Positions 1 to 8,411 are shown, counted from the first letter of the stretch. The stretch is 51,942 bases of DNA from Frankiales bacterium (GCA_025465155.1 JAODNJ010000321.1:1-51942); one strand, 5' to 3'. Program-made: numbers and translations. The notes: generated by a model not told the origin, from the letters alone.

Positions 1-21
1 GACCACCGCGGCGCCCGATGA
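1..21 (+). CDS. 3' end of an upstream gene (partial)
   Basis: The first 21 bases read as the last six codons of a gene (D-H-R-G-A-R) ending in TGA at 19-21, which overlaps the ATG of the next gene as ATGA. Such 4-nt overlaps are very common in this window, so an upstream co-transcribed gene is likely. Too little is present to say anything about its product. Confidence 0.35.
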   Translation, partial: DHRGAR

Positions 22-1244
22 GCGCGCCGCTCGAGGGCCTGCGCATCCTCGATCTGACCACCGTGGTGATGGGCCCGTACGCCACGCAGGTGCTGGCCGA
101 CTACGGGGCCGACGTGGTCAAGGTCGAATCGCCCACCGGCGACACGACCCGCCAGATCCCGCCCATGCGGCACCCGGACATGGGCTGCCAGTTCCTCCAC
201 CTCAACCGCAACAAGCGCAGCCTGCGGCTCGACCTGAAGGACCCGGAGGCGGTGACCGCGCTCGTGGAGGTGGCCGTCACCTGCGACGTGTTCATCACCA
301 ACGTCCGGCCGGCCGCGCTGGCCCGCCTCGGCGTGACCTACGAGACGCTGGCCGCCCGCCGCCCGGACCTGATCTGGATCAGCCTGGTGGGCTTCGGCAG
401 CAACGGCCCGTACGCCGGCCAGCCGGCCTACGACGACCTCATCCAGAGCCTCACCGCCATCCCCGCGATGCTCGTGCAGGCCGGCTCGGGCCATCCGCAC
501 TACGTGCCGCTGTCGTTCAACGACCGGGCGGTCGGCCTGCACGCGGCGATCGCGCTGCTCGCCGCCGTCCGCCACCGCGACCGCACCGGCGAGGGGCAGT
601 TCGTCGAGGTGCCGATGCTCGAGACGATGGCGCAGTTCACGCTGGGCGACCACGTCGGTGGCCACACCTTCGACCCGCCTCTCGGGCCGCCCGGCTACAA
701 GCGGACGCTCACGCCGGAGCGGCATCCCTACGCCACCCTCGACGGGTACGTCAGCGCGATCATCTACACCGACCGGCACTGGCGCAGCTTCTTCGACCTG
801 GTGGGCCAGCCCGACCGGTTCACCACCGACCCGCAGGTGGGCAGCCTCCTCGCGCGGACCGAGCACGCCGACGTCCTGTACCGGGAGGTGGGCGAGCTGC
901 TCCGGAGGCAGCCGACCGCCCACTGGCTGGCCGCGTTCGCCGCGGCCGACATCCCTGCGGTCCCGCTGCACGACCTGGAGTCGGCCCTCTACGACCCCCA
1001 CCTCGTCGCGGCGGGCTTCTTCCAGGTCAGCGAGCACCCCACGGAAGGCTCGATCCGTGAGCTCGGCGTGCCCACCGCCTGGTCGGTGTCCGACATCCCG
1101 AAACCGGCGCCGGCCCCGAGCCTCGGCCAGCACACCGCGGAGATCCTGCGCGAGGCCGGGCTCGACGAGGACGCGATCGAGCGGCTGGACTCCACGAGGG
1201 CCGCCGCCGGTCCGGGCGCGTCGCCGCAGGCGGAGGGCGCGTGA
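18..1244 (+). CDS. CaiB/BaiF family (class III) CoA-transferase
   Basis: This 408-residue protein has the usual length for family III CoA-transferases, which move CoA between an acyl-CoA and a free acid through an aspartyl-CoA anhydride. The N-terminal LEGLRILDLTTVVMGPYATQ stretch and the GADVVKVE motif are typical. D169, in the FNDRAVG segment before the HRDRTGEGQ motif, sits where formyl-CoA transferase has its catalytic Asp. It overlaps the next gene by 4 nt (GTGA), so CoA activation is coupled to a fumarylacetoacetase-family hydrolase. The substrate is unknown; an aryl or dicarboxylic acid from this catabolic island is plausible. The last ~20 residues are low-complexity. Confidence 0.9.
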   Translation: MSAPLEGLRILDLTTVVMGPYATQVLADYGADVVKVESPTGDTTRQIPPMRHPDMGCQFLHLNRNKRSLRLDLKDPEAVTALVEVAVTCDVFITNVRPAALARLGVTYETLAARRPDLIWISLVGFGSNGPYAGQPAYDDLIQSLTAIPAMLVQAGSGHPHYVPLSFNDRAVGLHAAIALLAAVRHRDRTGEGQFVEVPMLETMAQFTLGDHVGGHTFDPPLGPPGYKRTLTPERHPYATLDGYVSAIIYTDRHWRSFFDLVGQPDRFTTDPQVGSLLARTEHADVLYREVGELLRRQPTAHWLAAFAAADIPAVPLHDLESALYDPHLVAAGFFQVSEHPTEGSIRELGVPTAWSVSDIPKPAPAPSLGQHTAEILREAGLDEDAIERLDSTRAAAGPGASPQAEGA

Positions 1245-2224
1245 GGCTCACGACGATCCGCAGCGGCGGGCGCGACGGCACCCTGGCACTGGTGGACAGA
1301 AGCTTCTCCCGGATGCTCGCCGTTGCCGAGATCGCGCCCACCCTGCAGGCCGCGCTGGACGATTGGGCGACGGTGGAGGGCCCCCTCCGGACCGCCGACG
1401 AGCGACTGCACGCCGATCCGTCGGTAGGCACCCCGTACGACGGCGCGCGGCTGGCCGCACCGCTGCCGCGGACCTACCAGTTCCTGGATGCCGGCATCTA
1501 CCTCCGCCACATGTGGGCGATCAGGGCCGCGCGCGGGGACGACCTGCCGGCGGACGCCTACCAGACCCCGCTCATGTACCAGGGGCCCGGCGATCCGCTG
1601 CTGGCCGCGACCGACCCCATCCGGTTGCCGGCGGGGGAGGACTGGGGGGTGGACATCGAGGCCGAGGTCGGCGTGCTCACCGGCGACGTCCCGATGGGTA
1701 CCTCCGCGGCGCGGGCCGGCCGGCACATCCGGCTGCTCGTCCTGCTCAACGACGTCTCGCTGCGCGCCGTGGCCCCGAAGGAGGTCGCCCGCGGGTTCGG
1801 CTTCCTGCACGGCAAGCCGGCCAGCAGCCTCTCGCCCGTCGCCGTCACACCGGACGAGTTCGGGGCGGCCTGGGACGGGTCGCTGCTGCACGGCCGCTAC
1901 GTGGTCTCCGTTCGCGGAGCGCGTCTCGGCGACCTCGACCCGGGAGAGGACACCTCGTTCACCTTCGCCGACCTCCTGGCGCACGCGGCGCGCACCCGCG
2001 ACCTGCGCGCCGGCACCCTGGTGGGTGCCGGCGCGCTCGCCTCCGTCGATCCCGGAACCCGCGGGTACGGCTGCATCGCGGAGGCCCGGGCGTACGAGCA
2101 GCTGGAGACCGGGAGCCCCCGGACGCCGTTCCTGCAGGCGGGGGAGTCCTGCCGGCTGGAGATGCTCGACGCCTCGGGGGCCTCGCTGTTCGGGGCCATC
2201 CAGCAGACCGTCGAGGCGGTCTGA
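1241..2224 (+). CDS. Fumarylacetoacetate hydrolase (FAH) family protein
   Basis: 327 residues, GTG start inside a GTGA overlap, with GGAGG at 1232-1236 as ribosome binding site. The protein has the short FAH-N-like N-terminal part followed by the FAH catalytic domain. The acidic metal ligands are seen in DIEAEVGVLTGDVP, followed by LLNDVSLR and the GFGFLHGKPASS segment. This layout matches the ~330-residue FAH-like enzymes that hydrolyse fumarylacetoacetate or related acylpyruvates in aromatic degradation. It might instead act as an isomerase, decarboxylase or hydratase on a ring-cleavage product, because the fold is shared. It converges on the minus-strand dioxygenase operon 23 nt away. Confidence 0.88.
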   Translation: MRLTTIRSGGRDGTLALVDRSFSRMLAVAEIAPTLQAALDDWATVEGPLRTADERLHADPSVGTPYDGARLAAPLPRTYQFLDAGIYLRHMWAIRAARGDDLPADAYQTPLMYQGPGDPLLAATDPIRLPAGEDWGVDIEAEVGVLTGDVPMGTSAARAGRHIRLLVLLNDVSLRAVAPKEVARGFGFLHGKPASSLSPVAVTPDEFGAAWDGSLLHGRYVVSVRGARLGDLDPGEDTSFTFADLLAHAARTRDLRAGTLVGAGALASVDPGTRGYGCIAEARAYEQLETGSPRTPFLQAGESCRLEMLDASGASLFGAIQQTVEAV

Positions 2225-2228
2225 CGCC

Positions 2229-2249
2229 GACCCTCAGCGGGCGGGGGTC
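2229..2249. terminator. Weak hairpin between convergent genes
   Basis: A 5-bp dyad, GACCC (2229-2233) and GGGTC (2245-2249), lies in the 23-nt gap between two convergent genes and touches the stop codon of the minus-strand gene. There is no T-tract on either side, so it is at best a weak or Rho-assisted bidirectional stop. Confidence 0.25.
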
Positions 2250-3138
2250 AGGATGCCGACGCGGCGAGCTCCGCCCGGCGGGTGGTGACGACGCCCATCC
2301 CGGTGATCCATTCGGGCACCGGCTCGTAGGCGACCTGCTCCATCTCGGTGCGGCCGGCCGCGATCGCCGCGATCCAGGTGCGGACCTCGTGGGCGCCGAC
2401 GCCGGCCCGCTCGATCTCGGCGGAGGTCAGCGATCCGAGCGTGTCCGGCTCCTCGACGATGCGGCGGAGGAACGCGGTGTCCCAGCCGGGGTCGATCTTC
2501 TTCTTCGCGTCCTCCCGGCCGGCCTCGTTCATTGCCAGCCGCTCCGCGTCGCTCAGACCCGCGGCCGCGGCGACGAGGCTGGGCGGCGAGTGGGAGAGCC
2601 CGCCGGAGCCGATGAACAGCACCCGCTGGTCGAGGCCGGACAGCAGTTCGCCGACGGCCCGGCCGACGGCGTGCGCACGGCTGGGCCGGCCGAGCGGCGG
2701 GGTGGCGCAGTTCAGGTAGATCGGGAGCACGGGGGTGGTCGGCAGGTCGCCGATGAGCTGCGCGTACGTCTGGCCGAACCCGTGGTCGAGCGCGACCTTC
2801 CGGACGAGGGTGATGTCGAAGTCGCGGTCGAGCAGGCCCTCGGCGAGCTCCTCGGCCAGTTCGACGGGGACGTCGTACCTGCCGGTCGCCGAGCCGAGAT
2901 CGCCGAGCCCGTCGGCCGCGGCCATGACCGCGACGGCCGGAATGGCGTCGACGAAGGCGCGGCGGTGGTCGCTGCCGAAGAACACGACGAGGTCGGGGGC
3001 GAACTCGGCGACGCGCTCGGCGGCGCGGGCGACGCCCGCCCGGAAGGCGTGGCCGAACTGCGCCTCGCCGTCCCGCAGCATGCCGGGACTGTGCGACGCG
3101 CAGACCACCATCCGGCTCGGTTCGGGGCGGACGGGCAT
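2248..3138 (-). CDS. mhpB: Class III extradiol ring-cleavage dioxygenase, MhpB-like
   Basis: 296 residues, ATG start with AGGAGG five bases upstream. The protein resembles 2,3-dihydroxyphenylpropionate 1,2-dioxygenase (MhpB), a class III (LigB-type) Fe(II) enzyme that cleaves catechols next to the diol. H16 (ASHSPGM), H58 (GSDHR), H119 (ALDHGFGQ) and H183 (GGLSHSPP) are present. The last two correspond, with a shift of four, to the catalytic His115 and His179 of E. coli MhpB. It is the last gene of a minus-strand operon with an SDR and a Rieske dioxygenase, which fits making and then cleaving a catechol. An MhpC-like hydrolase for its product lies far away at 34455. The exact catechol is unknown. 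Confidence 0.9.
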   Translation of the reverse strand: MPVRPEPSRMVVCASHSPGMLRDGEAQFGHAFRAGVARAAERVAEFAPDLVVFFGSDHRRAFVDAIPAVAVMAAADGLGDLGSATGRYDVPVELAEELAEGLLDRDFDITLVRKVALDHGFGQTYAQLIGDLPTTPVLPIYLNCATPPLGRPSRAHAVGRAVGELLSGLDQRVLFIGSGGLSHSPPSLVAAAAGLSDAERLAMNEAGREDAKKKIDPGWDTAFLRRIVEEPDTLGSLTSAEIERAGVGAHEVRTWIAAIAAGRTEMEQVAYEPVPEWITGMGVVTTRRAELAASAS

Positions 3139-3183
3139 CGGGACCTCCTGACCGTCGCGGCGTTCGGTGCCGCGGACAGCGAA

Positions 3184-3211
3184 ATCGGGGACAGCGGATC
3201 GGGGACAGCGG
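3184..3211. repeat. Perfect tandem repeat, 2 x 14 bp
   Basis: ATCGGGGACAGCGG occurs twice head to tail (3184-3197 and 3198-3211) in the 114-nt gap between the dioxygenase beta-subunit gene and the ring-cleavage gene. It looks like a recent small duplication in non-coding DNA. A role as binding site or RNA spacer cannot be judged. Confidence 0.8.
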
Positions 3212-3252
3212 GGGTGGAGGGACAGAGGGGTGCGGGCCGGCGTCGGCCCCGG

Positions 3253-3801
3253 TCAGAGGAACGTCGTGATGCTGCCCACCGGCAGCGTCGTCTGGTCGAG
3301 GAACACCGTGCGCCGGGCCAGCCGAAGCCGTCCGTCGATCCGTTCCAGCACGTCGGAGCGCGCACCGGAGAGCGATTCGGTCCGTGACTCGTCGAAGCGG
3401 CTGCGGGTGAGCAACAGGTTGGAGGAGACCTTCAGCGCCCCTGTCGCGGAGACCGCGGTGACCAGGACGTTGGTGACCATGTGCCGGTTCCGGCTCGGCG
3501 GGTCCTCCGCCCAGGCGAACCGGGTCGCCAGCCGCTTCACCCGCATCGTCAGGCTGAACAGGTCCTCGTCGAAGTGGAAGGAGGTCGCGCTGAACTCCTC
3601 GTCCGCCCGCCCGTATCGCGTGCTGCGGACGGGCACCTGGTACTGGATGTCAGGCGCCAGCATCGCCAGCCAGGCATCGAAGTTCCCGGAGTCCAGCGCT
3701 GCGGCCTCCCGGTAGAGGAAGCGGGTCGCCTCCGTCTCCAACCCGGGGGCCACCTCGAGGTCCACCTCGGCGGGCAGCTCGGCGCGCGCCGTTCCGGTCA
3801 T
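3253..3801 (-). CDS. Aromatic-ring-hydroxylating dioxygenase, beta subunit
   Basis: 182 residues, the normal size for the small NTF2/SnoaL-fold subunit of Rieske dioxygenases. The LDSGNFDAWLAMLAPDIQYQVPVRST start and the later SRNRHMVTNV motif are characteristic. The beta subunit is mainly structural and packs with the alpha subunit as a trimer of heterodimers. The ATG at 3801 overlaps the alpha-subunit stop (ATGA), so the two are translationally coupled. The reading frame stays open upstream to about 4296, but that extension lies inside the alpha gene and is Arg/Gly-rich out-of-frame sequence, so it was left out. Confidence 0.93.
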   Translation of the reverse strand: MTGTARAELPAEVDLEVAPGLETEATRFLYREAAALDSGNFDAWLAMLAPDIQYQVPVRSTRYGRADEEFSATSFHFDEDLFSLTMRVKRLATRFAWAEDPPSRNRHMVTNVLVTAVSATGALKVSSNLLLTRSRFDESRTESLSGARSDVLERIDGRLRLARRTVFLDQTTLPVGSITTFL

Positions 3802-5171
3802 GCCGGCACCCCCGCATCGTCGGGCCGGGCGACGGCCGCCGCCGACGGCGGCGCGGCCATCGCGCGTTCCCACAGCTGGTGGAACCGGCGCAGGCCGGCG
3901 TCGGTGTACGTGGTCGCGACCGCGGTACCCGGGCCGCCGAAGGAGGGCATCGCCAGCTCCTCCTCGCGGAGCCCCCGGCCCATGATCAGCTGCTGTGGGA
4001 CGTCCTTGGCGCGCACCCCGGCGAGCCCCCGCTGCATCTGGGTGAAGTTCTCCACGTCGTCCTGCTCCTCGGTCCCGGTCGTGCCGAAGGTGAGCACGTA
4101 GGAGCGCATGGAGTCGCGCCGGAACGACGGCGACGCGCTCTTCTCCACCAGCACCCAGGACCACGTCTCGATGGTCTCGGCGTCCAGCGGGCGCCACAGC
4201 CGCACGTTGAGGAAGGGCACCAGCCGTCTCTCCGCGACGAAGGCTCCCGCGTTGAGGAAGCTCAGGTTGGGGAACAGGTGGCCGCCGGTCGGCCACCGGG
4301 GCTCGTCCCCGAACAGCAGGTCGCGCTGGGGCGCGGGCAACGTGCTCCGGAACAGGTCGACCATGTCCGGGGGGTAGCCCCGCTCGGCGGCGGACTGCCG
4401 GGCCAGCCGCATCACGCCGGGGCCGGCCAGCACGTTGATGCCGTCGCGCTTGCCGCGGCCCTGGAAATCCTTGGGACTGTTCGGATGCAGGCCGATCTCC
4501 AGCACGCTGCGGTGGGTGTACTGCGCGTGGTAGCTGTCCCCGGCGAAGTTCTCCGCCCCGATCTTCCAGTTGTTGCGCACGATCCAGCGCTGCGGGGGTC
4601 CGAGCACCTCGAGCCCCTGCGGATCCCGGCGGGTATGGATGGCGAGGTACCAGGCGAAGTCGCCCAGGTACTCCTCGAGCGGCTCGCCCTCGCTCGCCAG
4701 GCTGCCGAAGACGAATCCCTCCGTGACGCCGAGCCGCGGCAAGGGGCGCAGCGACAGTTCCTCGCGGTCGACACCCGACGTGGAGAAGTACGGCCGCTCG
4801 AGGGGGAGGCTGCTCAAGCGTCCGTCCATGTCATAGGACCAGCCGTGGTAGGGGCAGACGAACTTCCTGGCGCTTCCACCCTCTGCTCGGCACAGCAGCA
4901 TCGACCGGTGCCGGCAGACGTTCAGGAAGGCCCGGATCGTCCCGTCCCGTCCCCGGGAGACGATGATCGAGTCCTCGAGGATGTAGCGGACGACGAAGTC
5001 GCCCGGCTCGGGGATCTCGGACTCGTGCGCCAGGAAGTTCCATCCCGGCTCGAAGATCCGCTCACGCTCCCGGCTCCAGATGCCGGGGTCGCTGTAGATC
5101 TCGCTGCGCACGGTGTCGCGGCCGGCCGGCAGGCCGTCCCGCACGTCGGCGATGTCCTCCACTGCTGTCAT
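3798..5171 (-). CDS. Aromatic-ring-hydroxylating dioxygenase, alpha subunit (Rieske)
   Basis: 457 residues. The Rieske [2Fe-2S] ligands are C86-x-H88 and C106-x2-H109 (CRHRS and CPYHGW). The mononuclear iron site shows NFAGDSYHAQYTH with D212, H215 and H220, so all key residues are present. Family members add O2 to an aromatic ring to give a cis-dihydrodiol and need a ferredoxin and reductase, neither of which sits beside this gene. It is translated with the beta subunit (4-nt overlap). An SDR gene lies upstream and an MhpB-like ring-cleavage gene downstream, so the operon covers dihydroxylation, rearomatisation and ring cleavage. The substrate cannot be read from the sequence. Confidence 0.95.
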   Translation of the reverse strand: MTAVEDIADVRDGLPAGRDTVRSEIYSDPGIWSRERERIFEPGWNFLAHESEIPEPGDFVVRYILEDSIIVSRGRDGTIRAFLNVCRHRSMLLCRAEGGSARKFVCPYHGWSYDMDGRLSSLPLERPYFSTSGVDREELSLRPLPRLGVTEGFVFGSLASEGEPLEEYLGDFAWYLAIHTRRDPQGLEVLGPPQRWIVRNNWKIGAENFAGDSYHAQYTHRSVLEIGLHPNSPKDFQGRGKRDGINVLAGPGVMRLARQSAAERGYPPDMVDLFRSTLPAPQRDLLFGDEPRWPTGGHLFPNLSFLNAGAFVAERRLVPFLNVRLWRPLDAETIETWSWVLVEKSASPSFRRDSMRSYVLTFGTTGTEEQDDVENFTQMQRGLAGVRAKDVPQQLIMGRGLREEELAMPSFGGPGTAVATTYTDAGLRRFHQLWERAMAAPPSAAAVARPDDAGVPA

Positions 5172-5238
5172 GCGGGTCTGCCTTCCCTCTCCTGCTGATC
5201 GATGCCGGTCGTCCGGGTGCCGGTCGCGCCGGTGCCGG

Positions 5239-6051
5239 TCATGCGGAATACGCGTCGGGGCTCTCCCCGACCGCGCTGGCGAGCGGCCCGAACCGGGCGG
5301 GGATGCCGGCGGCCGTGCCCACGTGCAGGACGGCTCCGGACACGGTCGCCGCCTCCTCGCCCGCCAGCCACGCGATCGCCGCCGCGACGTCCTCGGGCTC
5401 GTTCACCCGGCCTCCGACCCCCCGCCGCGCGGCCGCGGCCAGGCGCTCGGGCGACATGCCCCTCGTCATCCCGGTGCGGGTGAAGCCCGGGACGACGACG
5501 TTCACCCGGACGCCGGTGTCCACCGCGGCGGCGGCCAGCGACCGCGCCAGGCCGATCACGGCGGCCTTGGACGCCCCGTACAGCGGGTTCTCGTGGTCGC
5601 CGTGTGCCGAGGCCGACCCGAGCAGGACGACCGAACCGCCGGTCGCGGACAGGTGGGGAAGCGCGCCCTGGACCGCGAAGAAGGCGCCGCGGACGTTGAC
5701 GTCGAAGACGACGTCCCAGCCGGCCTCGTCGAGGGTGGCGATGTCCACGGGCGGCTTGATCCCGGCACAGGCGCAGAGCAGGTGCGGGCGTGTCATCCCG
5801 CTCATGGCCTCGTCGACGACGGCGCGCACCCGCCGGGAGTCCCGGACGTCGACCTCGCGGAACGAGACGGTGCCCGGGGCCGCGGAGTCCTCCGGTGGAC
5901 CGCCGCTCGCGGCGGCGATCGCGTCGGTGTCGGCGTCCAGCACCAGGACCTCGTGCCCGGTTGCGGCGAGCCGGCGGGCGACGGCCAGCCCGATCCCACT
6001 CGCGCCGCCGGTGACCACGGCGCCCGGCCGAACACTGTCGTCCGAGCGCAT
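5239..6051 (-). CDS. SDR oxidoreductase, probable cis-dihydrodiol dehydrogenase
   Basis: 270 residues from the ATG at 6051, which has GAGG eight bases upstream; a TTG at 6069 is possible but less likely. Classical SDR features are TGGASGIG at 14-21, D40 after the second strand (probable NAD preference), CACAG (93-97) in place of NNAG, and S146, Y158, K162. It is first in the minus-strand operon with the Rieske dioxygenase, the usual place for the NAD-dependent enzyme that turns the cis-dihydrodiol into a catechol. That role rests on context. The GSASAHG serine region is slightly atypical in spacing to the Tyr. Confidence 0.85.
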   Translation of the reverse strand: MRSDDSVRPGAVVTGGASGIGLAVARRLAATGHEVLVLDADTDAIAAASGGPPEDSAAPGTVSFREVDVRDSRRVRAVVDEAMSGMTRPHLLCACAGIKPPVDIATLDEAGWDVVFDVNVRGAFFAVQGALPHLSATGGSVVLLGSASAHGDHENPLYGASKAAVIGLARSLAAAAVDTGVRVNVVVPGFTRTGMTRGMSPERLAAAARRGVGGRVNEPEDVAAAIAWLAGEEAATVSGAVLHVGTAAGIPARFGPLASAVGESPDAYSA

Positions 6052-6114
6052 GCAGAACACCTCGACCAACTGGACCGCCGTCCGGCCGGACTCGACAGAC
6101 CGCGGACGGTGTCC

Positions 6115-6127
6115 CTATAGGATATAG
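6115..6127. promoter_or_regulatory. Divergent promoter/operator, TATAGGATAT motif
   Basis: CTATAGGATATAG stands out as A+T-rich in a very G+C-rich divergent intergenic region (6052-6228). On the plus strand it contains TAGGAT (6118-6123) and on the minus strand TATCCT, both good actinobacterial -10 hexamers, so it may serve both directions. The same 10-mer TATAGGATAT recurs at 18749-18758 in another divergent region. A further CCTATA lies at 6141-6146. A regulator binding site is an alternative reading. Confidence 0.5.
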
Positions 6128-6228
6128 CGACGTGGCGGACCCTATACCGCCCGGATCGGGGTGCTCAACCTCCGGGGGTGGCGGCCCCGAAGGTGTGGGC
6201 CGGGACTGCACGGGCAGGGGGCTGGGCG

Positions 6229-6990
6229 ATGGACGGGGTTCCGAGCGGGCAGTCGTTCGACGCCCGGGTCGTCCTCGTGACCGGCGGAGCGTCCGGGATC
6301 GGCGCCGCCTGCGTCCGCGTCCTGCTGGCGCGCGGCGCGCGGGTGGTCGTCGCCGACCTCTCGGCCGAGGGTGCCCACGACCTGGCGCGGACGGCGGGCG
6401 ACCGGGCGGCGGCGGTGGCGGTGGACGTCGCGGACGCTGCGTCCGCCCAGCGGATGGTCGACGAGACGCTGCACCGGTTCGGCCGCCTGGACGCGGCCGT
6501 GAACTGCGCCGGGATCAGCAGCGGCCTCGCACTGCCGCTGGCCGAGGTCCCGCTCGACACCTGGCGCCGGGTGCTGTCGGTCAACCTCGACGGCGTCTTC
6601 CACTCGCTGCGTGCCGAACTGCCGGCGATCGTCGACGCCGGCGGCGGTTCGGTCGTCAACATCGCGTCGGTCATGGGGGTTGTCGGCAGCGAACGTTCGG
6701 CGGCCTACACGGCGGCCAAGCACGGCGTGGTGGGGCTGACCCGCGCGGCCGCCCTGGAGTACGCCGACCGCGGGGTGCGGATCAACGTGGTCGGGCCCGG
6801 CTACGTCGACACCCCGATGCTGTCGCCGGCCACCCGTGAGCGGGCAGCGCAGATCGCGGCGCGGCACCCGCTGAACCGACTGGCCAGGCCCGAGGAGATC
6901 GCCGAGGTGGTCGCCTTCCTGCTCTCCGACGCCGCATCGTTCGTGACGGGTGCGTTCTACGCCGCGGACGGCGGCTACACCGCCCGGTGA
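6229..6990 (+). CDS. SDR family oxidoreductase
   Basis: 253 residues from the ATG at 6229, with a G-rich stretch just upstream; an in-frame GTG at 6178 would add 17 residues lacking SDR character. The cofactor motif TGGASGIG is at 18-25, an acidic D43 follows the second strand (NAD likely), NCAG is at 92-95, and the catalytic S147, Y160, K164 have the normal spacing. The C-terminal PEEIAEVVAFLLSD and GAFYAADGGYT segments are typical of FabG-like enzymes. It is divergent from the dioxygenase operon and directly upstream of a P450. It may oxidise a hydroxyl group made by the P450 or act as a second diol dehydrogenase. Confidence 0.88.
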   Translation: MDGVPSGQSFDARVVLVTGGASGIGAACVRVLLARGARVVVADLSAEGAHDLARTAGDRAAAVAVDVADAASAQRMVDETLHRFGRLDAAVNCAGISSGLALPLAEVPLDTWRRVLSVNLDGVFHSLRAELPAIVDAGGGSVVNIASVMGVVGSERSAAYTAAKHGVVGLTRAAALEYADRGVRINVVGPGYVDTPMLSPATRERAAQIAARHPLNRLARPEEIAEVVAFLLSDAASFVTGAFYAADGGYTAR

Positions 6991-7043
6991 GCCGGTGCTC
7001 GACCGGGGAGGAAACCTCCAGCATTCTATATCGGCAGGACAGA

Positions 7044-7087
7044 CGCACGGCCACGGAGCGCACGACAGGGCGCACGGCCACGGAGCG
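7044..7087. repeat. 17-bp direct repeat, 27-bp period
   Basis: CGCACGGCCACGGAGCG occurs at 7044-7060 and again at 7071-7087, between the SDR and the start chosen for the P450. The period is a multiple of three. If translation began at the GTG at 6987, which overlaps the SDR stop as GTGA, the repeat would encode two copies of RTATER. This is the main argument for a longer N-terminus of the P450. Confidence 0.75.
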
Positions 7088-7091
7088 GGAG

Positions 7092-8342
7092 ATGGACGCG
7101 ATGCAGACGACCTCAGCGGGACAGGCGGCCGAGCCCGGTCTCGTCTCGGCGGCCCGGCTGACCGACCCGGGTTTCTTCGCGGGCGACCCGTACCCCGTCT
7201 ACGCCCGCCTGCGGGCCGAGGCGCCGGTCTTCTGGTGCGAGGAGGGCTCGTTCTGGGCGGTCTCGACGTACGAGGACGTCCGCCGGGTCGGACATGACAC
7301 GGCGGTCTTCTCCTCCCGGCGGGGCACCCTGCTCACCGAAGGCCGCGCGCGCGATGCGGGCGGCCCGCACGCGCCCGGCGCCCGGCATCTGATGCGGACC
7401 GATCCGCCCGAGCACTCGGCGATGCGCAAGCTGTCCACCCGGTCCTTCACCCCCCGGATGGTCACCTCGCTCGAGGGGCGCGTCCGGACCATCGCCCGCG
7501 ACCTGATCGCCGACATCGAGGCGGGGACGCCGGTCGACGTCGTCGGTGTCCTCTCGGCGCCCTTCACGACGTTCGTGATCGCCGAGCTCATGGGCGTGCC
7601 CCGGGACCGGTGGTCGGAGTTCTGGGCGTGGACCGACAGCGCCATCCTCCAGGTCGACGCGGGGCGGCAGGACGCGCGCCTGGCCGCCGACGTCGCCGCG
7701 CTGATGCAGTTCTTCGGGGAGCTGATCGAGGAGCGCCGGGGTTCTCCCGGGGACGACGTGGTCAGCGACCTCGTCGCCGGGGAGATCGAGGGGCAGCCGC
7801 TCACCGAGCTGGACCTGCTCACCTATTGCAAGTTCCTCCTGGTCGCGGGCACCGAGACGACCCGCAACCTGATCAGCAGCGGGGTCGCGCTGCTCAGCGA
7901 GCACCCAGGTCAGCGGCGCCTGCTGGCTGGGGACCGGGACCTCGTCCCGGCAGCTGTGGAGGAGATGCTGCGCTTCTCGAGCCCGGTGCTCGCGTTCTGC
8001 CGCACGGCGACCGTGGACACCGAGATCCGCGGTCAGGTGATCGCGGCCGGGGACTACGTCGCGATGCTGTACGCCAGTGCCAACCGCGACGAGGAGATCT
8101 GGCCGGACCCGGAACGGTTCGACGTCACCCGCCGCCAGGCCCGGCCGCACGTCGCGTTCGGCTTCGGTCCGCACGTCTGCCTCGGCGCGTCCCTGGCCCG
8201 GCTGGAAGCCCGTGTCCTGTTCGAGGAGTTGCTCTCCGCGTATCCGGACTTCTCCCTCGCGGGTCCCGTGGAACGGGGGTTGTCCACCCTCGTCGCCATG
8301 GTGTCGCGACTGCCCACCGTGTTCGGCGCGCCGGCCCCCTAG
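7092..8342 (+). CDS. Cytochrome P450 (bacterial class I type)
   Basis: 416 residues from the ATG at 7092. The I-helix AGTETT is at 252-257 (the T pair for O2 activation), ExxR is E291/R294, and the heme loop FGFGPHVCLG carries the thiolate C363. It is soluble, without a membrane anchor, so it needs a ferredoxin and reductase; a ferredoxin gene is found only at 17318. It follows an SDR on the same strand, suggesting hydroxylation followed by alcohol oxidation. An ATG at 7101 or a GTG at 6987 (GTGA overlap with the SDR, 35 extra residues) are alternative starts. Substrate unknown. Confidence 0.93.
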   Translation: MDAMQTTSAGQAAEPGLVSAARLTDPGFFAGDPYPVYARLRAEAPVFWCEEGSFWAVSTYEDVRRVGHDTAVFSSRRGTLLTEGRARDAGGPHAPGARHLMRTDPPEHSAMRKLSTRSFTPRMVTSLEGRVRTIARDLIADIEAGTPVDVVGVLSAPFTTFVIAELMGVPRDRWSEFWAWTDSAILQVDAGRQDARLAADVAALMQFFGELIEERRGSPGDDVVSDLVAGEIEGQPLTELDLLTYCKFLLVAGTETTRNLISSGVALLSEHPGQRRLLAGDRDLVPAAVEEMLRFSSPVLAFCRTATVDTEIRGQVIAAGDYVAMLYASANRDEEIWPDPERFDVTRRQARPHVAFGFGPHVCLGASLARLEARVLFEELLSAYPDFSLAGPVERGLSTLVAMVSRLPTVFGAPAP

Positions 8343-8377
8343 CCACGGGGCCGGGTCGTCGCGAGGATCACCACATC

Positions 8378-8391
8378 GGGTTTCCGAACCC
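8378..8391. terminator. Small hairpin after the P450 gene
   Basis: GGGTT-TCCG-AACCC forms a perfect 5-bp stem 36 nt after the P450 stop, with flanking TCG and CCGA that could extend it imperfectly. There is no T-tract. It could weakly end P450 transcripts or be an operator for the GntR gene just downstream. Confidence 0.3.
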
Positions 8392-8411
8392 CCGACAACG
8401 CCGTCCGTTCC

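Noticed and set aside
658-3387. A 909-codon plus-strand frame over the first genes
   Set aside because: It overlaps the CoA-transferase, the FAH-family gene and the antisense of the MhpB-like gene, all of which have clear family motifs; its own translation has none.
3802-4296. N-terminal extension of the dioxygenase beta subunit
   Set aside because: The frame is open, but the extra residues lie inside the alpha-subunit gene and have no similarity to the family. The ATGA overlap at 3801 gives a protein of normal size.
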